Source of the DNA: Leptasterias polaris
Taxonomy: Eukaryota > Echinodermata > Asteroidea > Forcipulatida > Asteriidae
DNA length: 64,000 bases
Direction: 5' to 3'
Assembly (NCBI GenBank): GCA_037783415.1
Contig: JAZGTN010000009.1
Location: forward strand, 10,974,001-11,038,000
Shown here: positions 1 through 11,698 of the stretch, one piece after another
How the letters are laid out: each line of letters opens with the position of its first letter
Numbering within the stretch: position 1 is the first letter of the stretch
Notes under the pieces: model-generated
Seen by the model: the letters and a program-made list of their open reading frames with translations, nothing else
What the model was told of the DNA's origin: nothing
Databases searched by the model: none
Made by a program: the position numbers and the translations under genes

Positions 1-112
1 TGCCATGTTGTTGAACATTGTACATGTATGGCGTGAAATAAATGCATATTATGTGTCAATCATGTGAAAAAACAGAACACTTGTCCATTGAATTTCCATT
101 GGTGCAGGTGGA
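1..112. other. Unique flank left of the large minisatellite
   Basis: This short AT-rich stretch contains no recognisable gene. It ends where the GA-rich array begins with GGTGCAGGTGGAGTGCAGG. Open frames that start here only extend into the array and are not taken as genes. Confidence 0.5.
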
Positions 113-3100
113 GTGCAGGAGGAGTGGAGTGCAGGAGGAGTGGAGTGCAGGAGGAGTGGAGTGCAGGAGGAGTGGAGTGCAGGAGGAGTGGAGTGCAGGA
201 GGAGTGGAGTGCAGGAGGAGTGGAGTGCAGGAGGAGTGGAGTGCAGGAGGAGTGGAGTGCAGGAGGAGTGGAGTGCAGGAGGAGTGGAGTGCAGGAGGAG
301 TGGAGTGCAGGAGGAGTGGAGTGCAGGAGGAGTGGAGTGCAGGAGGAGTGGAGTGCAGGAGGAGTGGAGTGCAGGAGGAGTGGAGTGCAGGAGGAGTGGA
401 GTGCAGGAGGAGTGGAGTGCAGGAGGAGTGGAGTGCAGGAGGAGTGGAGTGCAGGAGGAGTGGAGTGCAGGAGGAGTGGAGTGCAGGAGGAGTGGAGTGC
501 AGGAGGAGTGGAGTGCAGGAGGAGTGGAGTGCAGGAGGAGTGGAGTGCAGGAGGAGTGGAGTGCAGGAGGAGTGGAGTGCAGGAGGAGTGGAGTGCAGGA
601 GGAGTGGAGTGCAGGAGGAGTGGAGTGCAGGAGGAGTGGAGTGCAGGAGGAGTGGAGTGCAGGAGGAGTGGAGTGCAGGAGGAGTGGAGTGCAGGAGGAG
701 TGGAGTGCAGGAGGAGTGGAGTGCAGGAGGAGTGGAGTGCAGGAGGAGTGGAGTGCAGGAGGAGTGGAGTGCAGGAGGAGTGGAGTGCAGGAGGAGTGGA
801 GTGCAGGAGGAGTGGAGTGCAGGAGGAGTGGAGTGCAGGAGGAGTGGAGTGCAGGAGGAGTGGAGTGCAGGAGGAGTGGAGTGCAGGAGGAGTGGAGTGC
901 AGGAGGAGTGGAGTGCAGGAGGAGTGGAGTGCAGGAGGAGTGGAGTGCAGGAGGAGTGGAGTGCAGGAGGAGTGGAGTGCAGGAGGAGTGGAGTGCAGGA
1001 GGAGTGGAGTGCAGGAGGAGTGGAGTGCAGGAGGAGTGGAGTGCAGGAGGAGTGGAGTGCAGGAGGAGTGGAGTGCAGGAGGAGTGGAGTGCAGGAGGAG
1101 TGGAGTGCAGGAGGAGTGGAGTGCAGGAGGAGTGGAGTGCAGGAGGAGTGGAGTGCAGGAGGAGTGGAGTGCAGGAGGAGTGGAGTGCAGGAGGAGTGGA
1201 GTGCAGGAGGAGTGGAGTGCAGGAGGAGTGGAGTGCAGGAGGAGTGGAGTGCAGGAGGAGTGGAGTGCAGGAGGAGTGGAGTGCAGGAGGAGTGGAGTGC
1301 AGGAGTGGAGTGGAGTGCAGGAGTGGAGTGGAGTGCAGGAGTGGAGTGGAGTGCAGGAGTGGAGTGGAGTGCAGGAGTGGAGTGGAGTGCAGGAGTGGAG
1401 TGGAGTGCAGGAGTGGAGTGCTGGAGTGGAGTGCAGGAGTGCTGGAGTGGAGTGCAGGAGTGCTGGAGTGGAGTGCAGGAGTGCTGGAGTGGAGTGCAGG
1501 AGTGCTGGAGTGGAGTGCAGGAGTGCTGGAGTGGAGTGCAGGAGTGGAGTGGAGTGGAGTGCAGGAGTGGAGTGGAGTGCAGGAGTGCTGGAGTGGAGTG
1601 GAGTGCAGGAGTGCTGGAGTGGAGTGGAGTGCAGGAGTGGAGTGGAGTGGAGTGCAGGAGTGGAGTGGAGTGGAGTGCAGGAGTGGAGTGGAGTGCAGGA
1701 GTGGAGTGGAGTGCAGGAGTGGAGTGGAGTGCAGGAGTGGAGTGGAGTGCAGGAGTGGAGTGGAGTGCAGGAGTGGAGTGGAGTGCAGGAGTGGAGTGGA
1801 GTGCAGGAGTGGAGTGGAGTGCAGGAGTGGAGTGGAGGAGGAGTGGAGTGGAGGAGGAGTGGAGTGGAGGAGGAGTGGAGTGGAGGAGGAGTGGAGTGGA
1901 GGAGGAGTGGAGTGGAGGAGGAGTGGAGTGGAGGAGGAGTGGAGGAGGAGGAGTGGAGGAGGAGGAGTGGAGGAGGAGTGGAGGAGGAGTGGAGGAGGAG
2001 TGGAGGAGGAGTGGAGGAGGAGTGGAGGAGGAGTGGAGGAGGAGTGGAGGAGGAGTGGAGGAGGAGTGGAGGAGGAGTGGAGGAGGAGTGGAGGAGGAGT
2101 GGAGGAGGAGTGGAGGAGGAGTGGAGGAGGAGTGGAGGAGGAGTGGAGGAGGAGTGGAGGAGGAGTGGAGGAGGAGTGGAGGAGGAGTGGAGGAGGAGTG
2201 GAGGAGGAGGAGTGGAGGAGGAGGAGTGGAGGAGGAGTGGAGGAGGAGGAGTGGAGGAGGAGGAGTGGAGGAGGAGTGGAGGAGGAGTGGAGGAGGAGTG
2301 GAGGAGGAGTGGAGGAGGAGTGGAGGAGGAGTGGAGGAGGAGTGGAGGAGGAGTGGAGGAGGAGTGGAGGAGGAGTGGAGGAGGAGTGGAGGAGGAGTGG
2401 AGGAGGAGTGGAGGAGGAGTGGAGGAGGAGTGGAGGAGGAGTGGAGGAGGAGTGGAGGAGGAGTGGAGGAGGAGTGGAGGAGGAGTGGAGGAGGAGTGGA
2501 GGAGGAGTGGAGGAGGAGTGGAGGAGGAGTGGAGGAGGAGTGGAGGAGGAGTGGAGGAGGAGTGGAGGAGGAGTGGAGGAGGAGTGGAGGAGGAGTGGAG
2601 GAGGAGTGGAGGAGGAGTGGAGGAGGAGTGGAGGAGGAGTGGAGGAGGAGTGGAGGAGGAGTGGAGGAGGAGTGGAGGAGGAGTGGAGGAGGAGTGGAGG
2701 AGGAGTGGAGGAGGAGTGGAGGAGGAGTGGAGGAGGAGTGGAGGAGGAGTGGAGGAGGAGTGGAGGAGGAGTGGAGGAGGAGTGGAGGAGGAGTGGAGGA
2801 GGAGTGGAGGAGGAGTGGAGGAGGAGTGGAGGAGGAGTGGAGGAGGAGTGGAGGAGGAGTGGAGGAGGAGTGGAGGAGGAGTGGAGGAGGAGTGGAGGAG
2901 GAGTGGAGGAGGAGTGGAGGAGGAGTGGAGGAGGAGTGGAGGAGGAGTGGAGGAGGAGTGGAGGAGGAGTGGAGGAGGAGTGGAGGAGGAGTGGAGGAGG
3001 AGTGGAGGAGGAGTGGAGGAGGAGTGGAGGAGGAGTGGAGGAGGAGTGGAGGAGGAGTGGAGGAGGAGTGGAGGAGGAGTGGAGGAGGAGTGGAGGAGGA

Positions 3101-6100
3101 GTGGAGGAGGAGTGGAGGAGGAGTGGAGGAGGAGTGGAGGAGGAGTGGAGGAGGAGTGGAGGAGGAGTGGAGGAGGAGTGGAGGAGGAGTGGAGGAGGAG
3201 TGGAGGAGGAGTGGAGGAGGAGTGGAGGAGGAGTGGAGGAGGAGTGGAGGAGGAGTGGAGGAGGAGTGGAGGAGGAGTGGAGGAGGAGTGGAGGAGGAGT
3301 GGAGGAGGAGTGGAGGAGGAGTGGAGGAGGAGTGGAGGAGGAGTGGAGGAGGAGTGGAGGAGGAGTGGAGGAGGAGTGGAGGAGGAGTGGAGGAGGAGTG
3401 GAGGAGGAGTGGAGGAGGAGTGGAGGAGGAGTGGAGGAGGAGTGGAGGAGGAGTGGAGGAGGAGTGGAGGAGGAGTGGAGGAGGAGTGGAGGAGGAGTGG
3501 AGGAGGAGTGGAGGAGGAGTGGAGGAGGAGTGGAGGAGGAGTGGAGGAGGAGTGGAGGAGGAGTGGAGGAGGAGTGGAGGAGGAGTGGAGGAGGAGTGGA
3601 GGAGGAGTGGAGGAGGAGTGGAGGAGGAGTGGAGGAGGAGTGGAGGAGGAGTGGAGGAGGAGTGGAGGAGGAGTGGAGGAGGAGTGGAGGAGGAGTGGAG
3701 GAGGAGTGGAGGAGGAGTGGAGGAGGAGTGGAGGAGGAGTGGAGGAGGAGTGGAGGAGGAGTGGAGGAGGAGTGGAGGAGGAGTGGAGGAGGAGTGGAGG
3801 AGGAGTGGAGGAGGAGTGGAGGAGGAGTGGAGGAGGAGTGGAGGAGGAGTGGAGGAGGAGTGGAGGAGGAGTGGAGGAGGAGTGGAGGAGGAGTGGAGGA
3901 GGAGTGGAGGAGGAGTGGAGGAGGAGTGGAGGAGGAGTGGAGGAGGAGTGGAGGAGGAGTGGAGGAGGAGTGGAGGAGGAGTGGAGGAGGAGTGGAGGAG
4001 GAGTGGAGGAGGAGTGGAGGAGGAGTGGAGGAGGAGTGGAGGAGGAGTGGAGGAGGAGTGGAGGAGGAGTGGAGGAGGAGTGGAGGAGGAGTGGAGGAGG
4101 AGTGGAGGAGGAGTGGAGGAGGAGTGGAGGAGGAGTGGAGGAGGAGTGGAGGAGGAGTGGAGGAGGAGTGGAGGAGGAGTGGAGGAGGAGTGGAGGAGGA
4201 GTGGAGGAGGAGTGGAGGAGGAGTGGAGGAGGAGTGGAGGAGGAGTGGAGGAGGAGTGGAGGAGGAGTGGAGGAGGAGTGGAGGAGGAGTGGAGGAGGAG
4301 TGGAGGAGGAGTGGAGGAGGAGTGGAGGAGGAGTGGAGGAGGAGTGGAGGAGGAGTGGAGGAGGAGTGGAGGAGGAGTGGAGGAGGAGTGGAGGAGGAGT
4401 GGAGGAGGAGTGGAGGAGGAGTGGAGGAGGAGTGGAGGAGGAGTGGAGGAGGAGTGGAGGAGGAGTGGAGGAGGAGTGGAGGAGGAGTGGAGGAGGAGTG
4501 GAGGAGGAGTGGAGGAGGAGTGGAGGAGGAGTGGAGGAGGAGTGGAGGAGGAGTGGAGGAGGAGTGGAGGAGGAGTGGAGGAGGAGTGGAGGAGGAGTGG
4601 AGGAGGAGTGGAGGAGGAGTGGAGGAGGAGTGGAGGAGGAGTGGAGGAGGAGTGGAGGAGGAGTGGAGGAGGAGTGGAGGAGGAGTGGAGGAGGAGTGGA
4701 GGAGGAGTGGAGGAGGAGTGGAGGAGGAGTGGAGGAGGAGTGGAGGAGGAGTGGAGGAGGAGTGGAGGAGGAGTGGAGGAGGAGTGGAGGAGGAGTGGAG
4801 GAGGAGTGGAGGAGGAGTGGAGGAGGAGTGGAGGAGGAGTGGAGGAGGAGTGGAGGAGGAGTGGAGGAGGAGTGGAGGAGGAGTGGAGGAGGAGTGGAGG
4901 AGGAGTGGAGGAGGAGTGGAGGAGGAGTGGAGGAGGAGTGCAGGAGGAGTGCAGGAGGAGTGCAGGAGGAGTGCAGGAGGAGTGCAGGAGGAGTGCAGGA
5001 GGAGTGCAGGAGGAGTGCAGGAGGAGTGCAGGAGGAGTGCAGGAGGAGTGCAGGAGGAGTGCAGGAGGAGTGCAGGAGGAGTGCAGGAGGAGTGCAGGAG
5101 GAGTGCAGGAGGAGTGCAGGAGGAGTGCAGGAGGAGTGCAGGAGGAGTGCAGGAGGAGTGCAGGAGGAGTGCAGGAGGAGTGCAGGAGGAGTGCAGGAGG
5201 AGTGCAGGAGGAGTGCAGGAGGAGTGCAGGAGGAGTGCAGGAGGAGTGCAGGAGGAGTGCAGGAGGAGTGCAGGAGGAGTGCAGGAGGAGTGCAGGAGGA
5301 GTGCAGGAGGAGTGCAGGAGGAGTGCAGGAGGAGTGCAGGAGGAGTGCAGGAGGAGTGCAGGAGGAGTGCAGGAGGAGTGCAGGAGGAGTGCAGGAGGAG
5401 TGCAGGAGGAGTGCAGGAGGAGTGCAGGAGGAGTGCAGGAGGAGTGCAGGAGGAGTGCAGGAGGAGTGCAGGAGGAGTGCAGGAGGAGTGCAGGAGGAGT
5501 GCAGGAGGAGTGCAGGAGGAGTGCAGGAGGAGTGCAGGAGGAGTGCAGGAGGAGTGCAGGAGGAGTGCAGGAGGAGTGCAGGAGGAGTGCAGGAGGAGTG
5601 CAGGAGGAGTGCAGGAGGAGTGCAGGAGGAGTGCAGGAGGAGTGCAGGAGGAGTGCAGGAGGAGTGCAGGAGGAGTGCAGGAGGAGTGCAGGAGGAGTGC
5701 AGGAGGAGTGCAGGAGGAGTGCAGGAGGAGTGCAGGAGGAGTGCAGGAGGAGTGCAGGAGGAGTGCAGGAGGAGTGCAGGAGGAGTGCAGGAGGAGTGCA
5801 GGAGGAGTGCAGGAGGAGTGCAGGAGGAGTGCAGGAGGAGTGCAGGAGGAGTGCAGGAGGAGTGCAGGAGGAGTGCAGGAGGAGTGCAGGAGGAGTGCAG
5901 GAGGAGTGCAGGAGGAGTGCAGGAGGAGTGCAGGAGGAGTGCAGGAGGAGTGCAGGAGGAGTGCAGGAGGAGTGCAGGAGGAGTGCAGGAGGAGTGCAGG
6001 AGGAGTGCAGGAGGAGTGCAGGAGGAGTGCAGGAGGAGTGCAGGAGGAGTGCAGGAGGAGTGCAGGAGGAGTGCAGGAGGAGTGCAGGAGGAGTGCAGGA

Positions 6101-7714
6101 GGAGTGCAGGAGGAGTGCAGGAGGAGTGCAGGAGGAGTGCAGGAGGAGTGCAGGAGGAGTGCAGGAGGAGTGCAGGAGGAGTGCAGGAGGAGTGCAGGAG
6201 GAGTGCAGGAGGAGTGCAGGAGGAGTGCAGGAGGAGTGCAGGAGGAGTGCAGGAGGAGTGCAGGAGGAGTGCAGGAGGAGTGCAGGAGGAGTGCAGGAGG
6301 AGTGCAGGAGGAGTGCAGGAGGAGTGCAGGAGGAGTGCAGGAGGAGTGCAGGAGGAGTGCAGGAGGAGTGCAGGAGGAGTGCAGGAGGAGTGCAGGAGGA
6401 GTGCAGGAGGAGTGCAGGAGGAGTGCAGGAGGAGTGCAGGAGGAGTGCAGGAGGAGGAGTGGAGGAGGAGTGGAGGAGGAGTGGAGGAGGAGTGCAGGAG
6501 GAGGAGTGCTGGAGGAGGAGTGCTGGAGGAGGAGTGCTGGAGGAGGAGTGCTGGAGGAGGAGTGGAGGAGGAGTGGAGGAGGAGTGGAGGAGGAGTGGAG
6601 GAGGAGTGGAGGAGGAGTGGAGGAGGAGTGGAGGAGGAGTGGAGGAGGAGTGGAGGAGGAGTGGAGGAGGAGTGGAGGAGGAGTGGAGGAGGAGTGGAGG
6701 AGGAGTGGAGGAGGAGTGGAGGAGGAGTGCAGGAGTGCAGGAGGAGTGCAGGAGTGGAGGAGGAGTGCAGGAGTGGAGGAGGAGTGCAGGAGTGGAGGAG
6801 GAGTGCAGGAGTGGAGGAGGAGTGCAGGAGTGGAGGAGGAGTGCAGGAGTGGAGGAGGAGTGCAGGAGTGGAGGAGGAGTGCAGGAGTGGAGGAGGAGTG
6901 CAGGAGTGGAGGAGGAGTGCAGGAGTGGAGGAGGAGTGCAGGAGTGGAGGAGGAGTGCAGGAGTGGAGGAGGAGTGCAGGAGTGGAGGAGGAGTGCAGGA
7001 GTGGAGGAGGAGTGCAGGAGTGGAGGAGGAGTGGAGGAGTGGAGGAGTGGAGGAGTGCAGGAGTGGAGGAGTGCAGGAGTGCAGGAGTGGAGGAGTGGAG
7101 GAGTGGAGGAGTGGAGGAGTGGAGGAGTGGAGGAGTGGAGGAGTGGAGGAGTGGAGGAGTGGAGGAGTGGAGGAGTGGAGGAGTGGAGGAGTGGAGGAGT
7201 GGAGGAGTGGAGGAGTGGAGGAGTGGAGGAGTGGAGGAGTGGAGGAGTGGAGGAGTGGAGGAGTGGAGGAGTGGAGGAGTGGAGGAGTGGAGGAGTGGAG
7301 GAGTGGAGGAGTGGAGGAGTGGAGGAGTGGAGGAGTGGAGGAGTGGAGGAGTGGAGGAGTGGAGGAGTGGAGGAGTGGAGGAGTGGAGGAGTGGAGGAGT
7401 GGAGGAGTGGAGGAGTGGAGGAGTGGAGGAGTGGAGGAGTGGAGGAGTGGAGGAGTGGAGGAGTGGAGGAGTGGAGGAGTGGAGGAGTGGAGGAGTGGAG
7501 GAGTGGAGGAGTGGAGGAGTGGAGGAGTGGAGGAGTGGAGGAGTGGAGGAGTGGAGGAGTGGAGGAGTGGAGGAGTGGAGGAGTGGAGGAGTGGAGGAGT
7601 GGAGGAGTGGAGGAGTGGAGGAGTGGAGGAGTGGAGGAGTGGAGGAGTGGAGGAGTGGAGGAGTGGAGGAGTGGAGGAGTGGAGGAGTGGAGGAGTGCAG
7701 GAGTGCAGGAGTGC
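113..7714. repeat. 7.6-kb GA-rich compound minisatellite made of GTG-initiated words
   Basis: Blocks of different period follow one another. A 16-bp unit (GTGCAGGAGGAGTGGA) runs from 113 to about 1300. 18-bp and 21-bp units run from about 1300 to 1830, and a second 16-bp form (GTGGAGGAGGAGTGGA) to about 1935. An 11-bp unit (GTGGAGGAGGA) runs to about 4938, and its one-base variant (GTGCAGGAGGA) to about 6450. After mixed units come more 11-mers to about 6730, a 19-bp unit to about 7030, and an 8-bp unit (GTGGAGGA) to about 7700. Longer periods are sums of shorter words: 16 is 11+5, 18 is 8+5+5, 21 is 8+8+5, 19 is 8+11. The unit contains no TAA, TAG or TGA in most frames, so several overlapping frames stay open for more than 2,500 codons on both strands. 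These are not genes. The purine-rich GGA runs could form G-quadruplex or triplex structures (inference). Confidence 0.97.
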
Positions 7715-8046
7715 ATTTTACCTGGCCTCGCGGCAGCATTTTACCTGGCCTCGCGGCAGCATTTTACCTGGCCTCGCGGCAGCATTTTACCTGGCCTCGC
7801 GGCAGCATTTTACCTGGCCTCGCGGCAGCATTTTACCTGGCCTCGCGGCAGCATTTTACCTGGCCTCGCGGCAGCATTTTACCTGGCCTCGCGGCAGCAT
7901 TTTACCTGGCCTCGCGGCAGCATTTTACCTGGCCTCGCGGCAGCATTTTACCTGGCCTCGCGGCAGCATTTTACCTGGCCTCGCGGCAGCATTTTACCTG
8001 GCCTCGCGGCAGCATTTTACCTGGCCTCGCGGCAGCATTTTACCTG
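7714..8046. repeat. 23-bp CpG-rich tandem repeat
   Basis: About 14 almost perfect copies of a 23-bp unit run from ATTTTACCTGGCCTCGCGG through CAGC. The array abuts the GA-rich minisatellite directly but is unrelated in sequence. Each unit contains TCGCGG with two CpGs, giving a dense CpG cluster of about 28 sites in 330 bp. No gene is visible. Confidence 0.96.
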
Positions 8047-8070
8047 TATTTTTGAAAAATCTCATAGGTA

Positions 8071-8216
8071 TCTCTTGACCTCTGACCTGACCTCTGACCT
8101 GAACTTTGACCTCAAAAAACGTTTATCTCTTGACCTCTGACCTCAAAAAACGTTTATCTCTGACCTCAAAAACCTTGACCTGTGACCTGAACTTTGACCT
8201 CAAAAAACGTTTATCT
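8071..8216. repeat. Degenerate tandem repeat rich in TGACCT
   Basis: TGACCT recurs, interleaved with copies of CAAAAAACGTTTATCTC. Four pairs are spaced by one base (TGACCT-n-TGACCT), at 8076-8088, 8088-8100, 8131-8143 and 8176-8188. TGACCT is the reverse complement of AGGTCA, the classical nuclear-receptor half-site, and direct repeats with spacer 1 are the DR1 type. A regulatory role is inference only. The same bases can be explained as a short tandem array. Confidence 0.7.
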
Positions 8217-8219
8217 CAC

Positions 8220-9200
8220 GTTTTGTACAGTTTGCATAGGGTTTTCTTGTTCTACTTAATTTTGACTCAAAAGGAGATTTCATTACGACTGGTTTAATTT
8301 TATCTATTTCTTTGACTCTCATTAAGCAAACACTTCAGAACAATGTATACTTTATTACTTGTATCTAAACATTTTATTGGATGCAAACTCCTAACTTTTT
8401 AGATACAAATTTTACATTTAAATAATACTTTTTAACGCAAACTTCTAATTGTTAAGAATACAATTTAACATAAAACTAAACTTAAATTGTTGAAAATAAA
8501 GGCAAGAGTGGAAGTGATACACAAGTATTGAAGTGGTCAATAAACGGAAGGAGGGGAGCAAGATTTTGATGGGTATTGATTCAGTGTTAAGAGGGAGGAG
8601 AGAAGATGGAGGATATGTGAAAGGGTTAAGCATCTTATTTTGATTTAAAGATTTGGAGCAGCAATTGGAGTGTTCATGGCAGTAGTTTTACCAAAAATAC
8701 AAGTACTAATGTTATGCCTTAATTCAAAACATTAAATAAGTAAGCATATTCTAAAAATTTTCAAACTATTATCGTTTACAAAATGGCATTGAATTAAATA
8801 AAGGAATAACATTTTACCACAGATGTTAAGTTTCAATTAAAAGCCTCTGTGTTTGAAGATGTTGGATGCATGAGGGCGAGTTTACACAGACTCCATATCA
8901 ATTTATTGCGCAATCAAAACTATGCTACATGACACAGGAACATGATCCTAGTGCTTTAAGTGTATAATAATGCATTTATTGTGCTTTTAATGCTCACTAA
9001 ATTTGACATGTGAATTCTTTCAATTGCATTTTTCTTTCTACTTTTGATTCATCAAGAGAAGAAAGCCAAAAAGGTGAACCTTAGATTAATTTTTTTCTTT
9101 GCTTTTGACTATTGAAATAGTTGTATTATTTTGCTTTTTCAGAAAACAATAACAAGCACTGCCAAGCGCATTTCTCGAATGAATATTCGCATTACCTTAA
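8220..9200. other. AT-rich stretch, no gene seen
   Basis: The sequence is low in GC and free of obvious repeats or splice-flanked exons. The open frames here (the longest is 62 codons) show no recognisable protein features. Confidence 0.5.
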
Positions 9201-9204
9201 AAAT

Positions 9205-9740
9205 GAATATACACAATGCTAGATATTCAGGCATGCAACATCGAGCAGATCGCAGATTGTCAATAAAAGAGTAAAATGCATCAGAGCAAGACTTTGCGCT
9301 GTGTTTTTAAATTTTCAATATGGATGTGGAAATAAAATAGGAAATAAGTTGATAACCTGAAATGTGTTGCCTGCCTGTATATTGTCAATACATAATAAAA
9401 TAACTTTGCACATTCAGGCATGCATGCAACAGCAATTTTCTTTTCAGTTTTGAAAAAGAAAAAGCCAGGCAGAGTATGTCTTTGCGGTTTTAAGCAGTTA
9501 GGAAATCTTTACTAAAACCAGTTGCATGCCTGTATATTATAAATGAATAATTTTAAATTATTGTATATTCAGGCATGCATTTAACCAAATCTTGCCAAAT
9601 AGAGGAAAGTACCAGGCACAGCAATATACTTTGTGCCAAGTTTTTAATTTTCAATGGCAGTACATCTGAAAACCAAGTGAGGAAATCAGCTGATGACATG
9701 AAAAGTAGCATGCCTGTATATTAATTACATTGTAAATAAA
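9205..9740. repeat. Tandem ~165-180-bp repeat with palindromic AGGCATGC / GCATGCCT arms
   Basis: Diverged copies recur at about 9205, 9365, 9525 and 9705. Each carries GCATGCCTGTATATT and, after a short AT-rich loop, the inverted form TATTCAGGCATGC, so each unit can fold into a hairpin. Between hairpins lies a shared motif around TTTTTAATTTTCAAT. No coding potential is seen. Confidence 0.65.
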
Positions 9741-9844
9741 ATTCATGAAAGTAAAGTGTAATGTATAAGTGCACCATTGCAAGCATTTTTATTAATTTGC
9801 TTCTGATTTTTGCCAATATCATCCTGGTAAGCTTAGTTCAAAGC

Positions 9845-10600
9845 AGGGCCACCACGTGCAGGTCCCAGGATACCAGCCCCAACACGCTTTCCGAGTTTAT
9901 CAAGGCCTTCATACTCCTTTCAGAGCGCCCGGTCCACGCACCCGTATGCGGGGCACGACCTCTAACTCCTACTAACGCGGGCCCTAGCCCCACGGCGTAG
10001 ACTAGGGACTACTCCCGTTGGCCGACCATTTGTGGAAACACCAGTACCATCCAACCCGCTGTGGAGCCTGGTGCTCTTTTAAGGTCAACCACCAACTGTC
10101 ACCCTGGCCAGGAGTAGAACCCCACATGCCACGTGCATGTGTCCAGGTCCCTTTTCGCAATTAAGTTTGGAATTTCCCGTGATTTTACTACCATTCGATT
10201 CCAAACGATTCGAAACGACGCACCACCATTCGAAGCGACGCACCACCAACACGCTTTGGGAGATCATCGGGGCCTTCATACTCTGTTCCATTCAGAGCGT
10301 CCGGTCCACGCACCCTTATGCAGGGTAACGCCCCCCTACTCCCTTAAAACGCGGTCCCTAGCCCCACGGCGTAGACTAGGAACTACTCCCGTTGGTCAAC
10401 CAACTGTGAAAACACCAGAGCATCCTCGCCGCTGAGGAGCTGATGCATCTTTAAGATCAACCACCAACTGTTACCCTGGCCAGGAGTAGAACCCCACATG
10501 CCACGTGCATGTGTCCAGGTCCCTTTTCGCAATTAATGTTGGAATTTCCCGTGATTTTACCACCAATCGATTCCAAACAATTCGAAGCGACGCACCACCA
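9845..10600. repeat. ~372-bp segment in direct tandem duplication
   Basis: Two diverged copies sit head to tail. The motif AACTGTYACCCTGGCCAGG recurs about 372 bp apart (starting near 10085 and 10457). GAGCGYCCGGTCCACGCACC also recurs (about 9920 and 10297). The copies are GC-richer than their surroundings. Short frames of up to 100 codons overlap here on both strands, but none is conserved between copies. Confidence 0.75.
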
Positions 10601-11359
10601 ACCATTTCAAATCTTTGCACCATCGAAAAACGCACAACCACTTGAAATGTTCGCTCAACAAATGCTCAAACTTTTTTAGTCTAAGCATAATTGCCAAGAT
10701 CTCCAGTTTCTCATTTCAAAATACGCATATATGCACTTGCTTGCAATGGTGCAGTTATTTACAATGTTACTTGTATAGTGCTGCAAAAACAGCCCACTAC
10801 ACGACAATATGAAAAACCTAGTGATAACAAAAACTTACACCAAAATTTACATACTATGCCTTAGTCTTGAACATCTACATCTACGTATGGGAAGACATTC
10901 AGCTGATGATACGCATTTTGCAGATAACACTCATCTACATTTCGGATGGGTAGATCTCATTGGAGAACTAGACTTTCTAGAGGGAAAAAATGGAAATTAG
11001 AAGAAAAAAATGTAATATCTATGGAAGAGAAATAATTGTATTACTTCTTACCTTAGAGATGAGACCTAATTGCAAATTGGCTTGCATTATGGTCAACATT
11101 TTTCAAATGAGCAACATTTATTTATTTTTTACTTTTGTGTTATGTGGTGTGTGATTCAAAAATACCTGGGACAGTTTATTCATCCTGATTGGGTGAGAGG
11201 AGACCATGTGAAAATGTTTAAACGTGCGATATGAACACAGGTAGGAGTGATTAAACAGGACCTTACTGAGTTAAGCCAAGGGCACACTCAGATGATTGCG
11301 CACAGTGCCCAAATGTCACAGCCCAGTTTAAGTCTATATTTCACGTATTTGGCATACGC

Positions 11360-11430
11360 AAGTTGGTAATCATTTGCACGCAAGTTGGTAATCATTTGCA
11401 CGCAAGTTAGAAATCATTTGCGTGCAACAA
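11360..11430. repeat. 22-bp tandem repeat, three copies
   Basis: The unit CGCAAGTTGGTAATCATTTG recurs three times with slight divergence. It is a short local array with no other signal. Confidence 0.7.
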
Positions 11431-11587
11431 GGTACTCATCGCTCAACACATGCATAGAAATTCAACGCAGAGGCGAGGTGAGCTTAAGCTAAACTGCCAC
11501 TTTTGTTCTCAACTTCTACAGGGTTCTGAATGTTTTAAATTGAAGGGATTTTTTAATGGGAATCAACATGTTGAATTGGTTATAAAG

Positions 11588-11698
11588 AAGTGGTTTACAC
11601 GTATGCTGAGGCATGGTTCTTGATAATTTTACCTCAACTTCGTCTTGATAAAATTATCAAGAACTAGGCCTTAGCGAGTTTAAACCACTGTCTTAAAA
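11588..11698. repeat. Short foldback (hairpin) element
   Basis: The arms AGTGGTTTACACGTATGCTG and its near-inverse ending in TTTAAACCACT enclose GTTCTTGATAATTTTA and its inverse. The result is a hairpin of about 45-bp arms. It is probably a MITE. Confidence 0.6.

Noticed and set aside
113..8046. CRISPR-like array
   Set aside because: Repeats are contiguous with no unique spacers, and the genome is eukaryotic.
42..8140. Open frames of more than 2,500 codons on both strands
   Set aside because: They exist because minisatellite units lack stop codons. Multiple overlapping frames on both strands are equally open, and the translated products are pure short-period repeats.
10085..10435. Overlapping frames of 63-100 codons in the 372-bp duplication
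   Set aside because: They are not conserved between the two copies and have no recognisable features.
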